DNA from: Prostheceraeus crozeri
Taxonomy: Eukaryota > Platyhelminthes > Polycladida > Euryleptidae
NCBI GenBank assembly: GCA_907163375.1
Contig: CAJQUW010016142.1
Span: 124,001-188,000, forward strand
DNA length: 64,000 bases
Reading direction: 5' to 3'
Below, piece after piece: positions 58,862 to 64,000 of this stretch. The position numbers and the translations under genes were made by a program. The notes below the pieces were generated by a model. That model had not been told where the DNA came from. It was given only the letters and a program-made list of their open reading frames with translations, and did not search any database. The stretch's first letter is position 1. Every line of letters begins with the position of its first letter.

Positions 58862-60083
58862 GTTTGGTCAAGGAAAAAGGCGCCATTATTTAAACAGCCG
58901 ATGCATTTCAACACCGCTGTCCCAACGGCATGTTCACGGTTTTGTATCAATTGCTGAAACGTCTAGAACCACGGAATTTTAATATTAAATGAAATTGCTA
59001 ACTCTACCGGTTTCAATTGCTTTACATGCAGATAGGCTAAGGGATCCATTGAACTCACTCAGGTGGTGTAGAAATTCTTTTCAAGCAATTTTGTATATTC
59101 CATGATGGCAGACAGCATGCCTGAAGTTCACTTATCAATTCTTTACACAATATATGTGTGTTAACTTAAGAGGCCACTAATGCGAAGATTTTGCTTCCGT
59201 ACATGATCGGTGAAACCCTATGAGCAACTCAACATAAATTCCTATTCAAAACGAAAGCTATCATTATGTTCATAAATCGAGGTCAAAATTAGATTGTTGA
59301 CCAACTTCTCTCACACCAGAAATTGACAACCTTGAGATATGACTCCGGTATAGACTCCGATAGGGGGTGGATATTTTGATACTGAATAATTCTGAAGATT
59401 CTGCTGAACGGAATCAACTTCAATGAAATTAACTGAGGTTGATTGCTGCACCAATAATGTCGTGAAACTTTGCACTGAAACTTATTGGTACCACTGATGT
59501 CTGACAAAGCCTGAAGTTATTGATTTATATGGTAAAAATGCATAAAAATTCGATGTTTCGCCTAAATCAGTCGATGACCAGTGGCAAGTTTGCTAATATG
59601 AGAACAATGACGCTATAAATTGAGTAGGCCTTTATTGAAATGACTTTGCCGGCATCATCTCTCAATAAATGGAAATCCTATGAGGCGTAGTTGCGACCTG
59701 TAAAGCTGATTATCTTTACTTTGGAGATTAAGTACTTCTGATGCCTTCAAAAAAATGACAGATGTGACAATGGCCTCGATGTGTATGTCATGTTGTTGGA
59801 TATATCTTATTACACTGATTTGTGGTAATAATACCCAATGATGGCAACGCCTAATTGTTCATCTGTTGTGTAGAATTCATGTGTTCATCAATTTGCGCCA
59901 TCTTTTCGTTCTGAAACATAAAGGTGGAAAATGCATCTGTAACTATTAAAGAAACAAGTGAAAAATGTCAGTATTCCTTAAAGTAGCTTTCAATTCGGCT
60001 GGTGAATTATTGAAATCATTTGACTAATCAAACTCTACTTGGAGTAATTCTTCAAAACTTAGCACAATTGATGAAAACGCTTG
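58862..60083. other. Intron segment without recognised gene
   Basis: AT-rich intron sequence. Nothing identifiable. Confidence 0.35.
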
Positions 60084-60145
60084 CAATAGACCTCCACCCC
60101 GACTAAGTATTAGAAAATAGAACGCCACCTGTAATAGACCGTCAC
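60084..60145. repeat. CGCCACCTGTAAT repeat, first site
   Basis: GAAAATAGAACGCCACCTGT and AATAGACCGTCAC, preceded by a partial unit (AATAGACCTCCACCCCGACT). The same core recurs at 60744-60774 in direct orientation about 630 bp away. Family unknown. Confidence 0.6.
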
Positions 60146-60743
60146 TTCCTGTATTTGGCAGTGTAAGTAATAAGTGCCATTATATTTGTTTGTGCAAGGC
60201 TTGTTCGATACATTTTGCATTATTGCCAGCTCTTCATGGGGACTTGTGTCTTTGACCTCTTTGTTACCAAATGCTTTAAATTTATCATTTAGTGCCTGCA
60301 ATGCTAATCATGATTTGTGCTGCTGTTCGTTTTCCTTTCTTTATTTATACGTAGTCATCTTGCGTGTATAACAATTTGATAGATATATATACAGTGCACC
60401 ATCTTGCTGAGTGCTGAGTCTTTCGTACTAATATATGGACGAATTAGGCCTAAATGGTTATTGCCAATAACACCTGCAAATTAACCAATTGAACATCACA
60501 TTGTATTGAATGCTTCTATCAAATATTCATAGACTGTCAGTCAAATGTATTTAACATGTGTCTAGCATCATGTTAAGTCTCAAACATAAAATAACAAGTC
60601 ATGCCAATAAGCGGAAATGTAGACAATTCGATGATGTTTCGAGAATTTAGTAAAGCATTTAGTTATTTGAGAATTGTACACACACGCAAATACAAGCTAC
60701 TGTATTGAAGTGTATTTCTTAATACTTTTAGACTCGGGGATGT

Positions 60744-60774
60744 TGAAAAATAAACCGCCACCTGTAATGGACCG
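60744..60774. repeat. CGCCACCTGTAAT repeat, second site
   Basis: GAAAAATAAACCGCCACCTG then TAATGGACCGC, a direct copy of the core at 60113-60142 with a few changes. Confidence 0.6.
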
Positions 60775-60780
60775 CCAGCC

Positions 60781-63600
60781 AAGGGATAAGACTAAAGAAT
60801 TATTGCAGATTTTGCGGCGCGATGGTAGATGACCCTAAAATTTTAGTGACTGACATTGAAAGTGATGACTAGGTCGTGCGATGGAGATTTTACCCTTTTT
60901 CTGGATACCTCGATTTTTAGACAAGTGAGCTGCGTCTGGTTCAAACAGGAAATGTAAGATTGATCTCACTATAGCTGTGCTTCACATGAGTGACGTGAGC
61001 AGTAGCTCTTTACAACCAGTAAGAGAAGAACAGTGGAAGGAGTATTGCACTAAAATTTGAAATTTAATAACTGACAATAATGCTACAATCGAGCTTGATT
61101 CGTGCTATTCCTCCGCTGGCTGGGAATATGATAAGCCTCTGTTTCTCTTGTCACGGAAAGTGATTCATTTTGTCTCCGTATGACTCACGCTTCATCGCAT
61201 GAATTTTAAAAGAGCTTTTTTTTTCTATCAGTACTTTCAGATAGTACATATTCAATCTTCGAGACATAATGCTTCCTTTATTTGTGTGTTGCGGGCTTGC
61301 AACGAGCGCTAACTTCGGTCTTGTGTTTGACATTTCATAACAATTTCAGATAAACGATATGATTTTTGCTGCATGTCTAATCCCTGCGAATAGGTTTGAA
61401 GATTAAGGAATTACAGAAAGAATCGCAGGAGAGGGTTTCAAAGGCGAAAAAATATTTTGCAATGCTAGACGTTTCATATCAGCAACTATTCACATCAAAG
61501 TAATTTTCATCGACCTTATTAACAGGTGGGAGCACATTTCATCGAGATTTTACTTAGACAGGAAGAGCTGAAAGTTAAGTGCTACGGTAATTGGAGCCTA
61601 CTATGAAAACTTGATGATATTTGGCCCACTGCAAAGTCAAATCTAAAGGTTATCTAAAAATAATATTTGAAATAATATCTTTTACCGATGTGGCATTTTT
61701 TGCATTGTGGGTTAAAGTAATGCCGATGGTGACCATCGAGAACCACATTGCACGCAAATGAAAACATAAAATCAAATTACAAGTTTAGAAACTTGGAGTT
61801 CGTTCGCCATAGCTGTCTTTGTTCGTCGTTTTGATGAACCTAAGATGAATAAAATATTAGAGGGAAATGTTGAACAATCCTTTAAAAGCATTGAGTGTCG
61901 CTAGCCATTTTACTATTAAATTAATCGATCAAAGATAAGTGTACAAGCTAATCTGAACATCTTTGTCAAAATCTTTGTTCCTTTAACAATCGAATCACTA
62001 TAGCCAGTAAGTGAATTATGTTTTGCAAATGAGATATAAAGCAAACATAACTCTCAACAACTAGAGAATATGAATAGAATGCTAATAAATGAGCTATTTT
62101 TATCCTTTGAAAAATATGATAGATAAATGTAACAAATATAATGGATGATTGCAAAGAATAGCTTGACATAAACTAAAACAAGGTTTCCTTTGATTTTTTC
62201 CATCGGCAATTATACTTTGAGGAAATTCTGTGTTGACTTAAGATTTATCATAATACATTTCCATAATATGGAATGAAAACGATTCCGTTCCAACGGCAAC
62301 GTCACAGTGAGGAATTGAAACATTCTGGAAGTGAGTGATTCAAAACGCCAACAGCATTTTTGCCCGCATAAGTTTCCATTTTTACATAATACTTTTCAAC
62401 CAACATTTCATGTGCTAAATGCATCAACAAACGTGTTTTATATACGGTGTACAGTCCATAATGTCATTAGCAATATCGTTTTCAAATTATTTGCTCAGAA
62501 GTCAATTCATTTAGACAATTTGTTTGACAAAAAACATTCAATGATCAAATTATCCGCTGTTTTCTATTTTTTGAAATTTGAATTTCCCTCGAAAGAAATC
62601 GAACTACTTTCTAACATTTCATTTCGAATCTTGTCACTAACATTCAACAAAGTATTTACTTCTTTGAAATTTATGTCGAAATAGTCCACAAATCCTATAA
62701 CTAGATGTCCAATAAAACATTACTGCTCACTGAAGATAAACAGACTAGCTTTGAGATGAGCATTTTCATGAAAATCATTTTCCGACTCTTATATTGAGAA
62801 ATTTGGACTCTTTACAGCATTTATCCAAGAACAAAAATGGCTACATTGTTTGGTCAAGTCATTTTGATCCGCTCTATTTCATGGCACGAAATATTCTAGA
62901 CATCTTCAAACATTTTCAATAACCAGGCTGTAGAAGTTGTACGAACATCTAGCTGAGGATGTTTTTTAGTCGGATTATTTCTAAATGATGACATAGAATG
63001 CAATAGAATAAGGATTATATTTTGGAGAATGAAAATCAAAATCTACCATGATGCAGCTATAAGCCACACTAAGTGTAAGCACAATACACATGCATTACAT
63101 TGTACATTGTTACACATTTGTTATGATATACAATACTAACAGGTATCGCATTGATTTGAGAAGTCGAAATAGAATAAAAACTTATTACTTCAAAGGACTA
63201 GATACAGCATTATTTGCCAAAAGATATCGATGTCAAATTGTTGCACATGCGCGTTCAAAGTACATGATCTGTAGTTCGGAATATTGCCTAATTTTAACAT
63301 ACAAAATAAAGATAACATAAAGAAGCATAGATGTCTCAAGATAAAAAGGGAAAACTTTGTGATTGAAATGATCAACGGTGAAATACATCACTGAATATTT
63401 TTGACATACACGCAATAAAACTATTTGGTCTACGCATGATGGTAGACAGTGGAACACAGGTTTGACATCTTGCTGATCTGACATGCAAATATATTGCCAT
63501 TCGACCTCTTCCGCGAAGCAAAGTTCAAACGAATAATAACGCAGGCCTCATTCTTTGAAATGTGCGTCTACTCTGTGTTTACTCTGAAGTCATTCAGTTA
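60781..63600. other. Intron segment without recognised gene
   Basis: AT-rich intron sequence; nothing identifiable on either strand. Confidence 0.35.
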
Positions 63601-63606
63601 CTTAAC

Positions 63607-63810
63607 CGGCGCTATGTCTTTGTGGTAGAGTGTTCGCCTGCGTCCGGGAGACGTTGGTTCAAACCCTGGTCGGATCAAACGTAAGATTTTTAAAATAGGT
63701 GCACTCTGCATTCTTGCTAAACACTCAGCACAAAAAAGAAAAAGAATGGCAGTGGATAAATGACTCTCGGCCATATGGAAGAAGGGCTCTGTGCCTAATG
63801 TGCTTGCGAG
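63607..63810 (+). repeat. tRNA-derived SINE with body
   Basis: The head resembles tRNA-Gly: TGTCTTTGTGGTAGAGTG (A box), TTCGCCTGCGTCCGGGAG in the anticodon region, and GTTGGTTCAAACCCTGG (B box). A non-tRNA body follows with GTGCACTCTGCATTC, AAACACTCAGCA and AAAGAATGGCAGTGG. The acceptor stem does not close, so this is a SINE rather than a tRNA. A minus-strand open frame across it is incidental. Confidence 0.65.
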
Positions 63811-64000
63811 GCTCATTTACTTATTTATTTTATTTTTTCTCGGCAACAGTAGCTCTAAACAAATAGTCTACCTCTTGCTGATATGATTGAAGTGGACCAT
63901 TGTCACTCAAAAATGCAGCAATTTCAAAATGATAAAGCATTTCATCTTTTAAGTTATATTATGGAGGCCTACTATCCTGATTTCTAAATCAACTCGAAAT

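Noticed and set aside
62331-62684. 117-codon plus-strand frame
   Set aside because: Phe/Lys/Ile-heavy translation typical of AT-rich non-coding DNA; no domain or splice support.
40262-64000. Next PDZ exon of the PATJ/MPDZ-like gene
   Set aside because: Looked for a phase-1 exon encoding a KIRxRYGDL-like start and a GLGLSLAG-type loop; none recognised, so it is probably beyond the window.

Overview
Eukaryotic, AT-rich (roughly 36% GC by eye), intron-dominated DNA. Short coding exons sit in introns of 3-19 kb that are packed with decayed DNA transposons, hairpin MITEs, tRNA-derived repeats and retroelement tails. This points to an animal, most likely a marine invertebrate. The palindromic octamer TAGGCCTA occurs at least eight times, a pattern I loosely associate with echinoderm-like genomes; that is a weak hint, not an identification. 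No prokaryotic organisation, CRISPR array or rRNA is visible, and I recognised no LTR element or viral relic.

One host gene is well supported. Five + strand exons (730-1076, 7578-7687, 10607-10726, 30096-30215, 39865-40261) have GT/AG borders and compatible phases. They encode about 364 internal residues of a multi-PDZ scaffold of the PATJ/MPDZ (INADL/MUPP1) type: a linker, one complete PDZ domain corresponding best to PDZ6 of PATJ, a Ser/Pro linker and a very acidic linker expected to lead into the next PDZ. The 5' and 3' ends of the gene lie outside the window. I found no further exon after 40261, so the following intron would be at least 23.7 kb.

Everything else lies inside that gene's introns. 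4.3-6.8 kb: a Tc1/mariner element with DD41D-type spacing, full length apart from frameshifts, plus a head-to-head truncated copy that forms a 625-bp inverted repeat. 8.1-9.5 kb: an internally deleted mariner-like element. 10.9 kb: a 104-bp GC-rich hairpin MITE. 16.9 kb: an 85-bp poly(A) insertion made mostly of a perfect hairpin, with a 12-bp target duplication. 17.9-22.0 kb: an inverted pair of a tandem repeat (R1) around a hAT transposase relic, with a nearly intact DD34D mariner nested inside. 26.2-27.0 and 34.9-35.3 kb: LINE relics. 30-33, 38, 46 and 50.6 kb: MITEs and three copies of one foldback repeat family. 40.6 and 42.8-43.5 kb: minisatellites. 58 kb: a 5'-truncated Penelope-like element with a GIY-YIG endonuclease, a 12-bp target duplication and a hammerhead-like fold near its 3' end. 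Several tRNA-like A-box/B-box repeats are scattered through the window. The rest is intronic sequence in which I see nothing to name.
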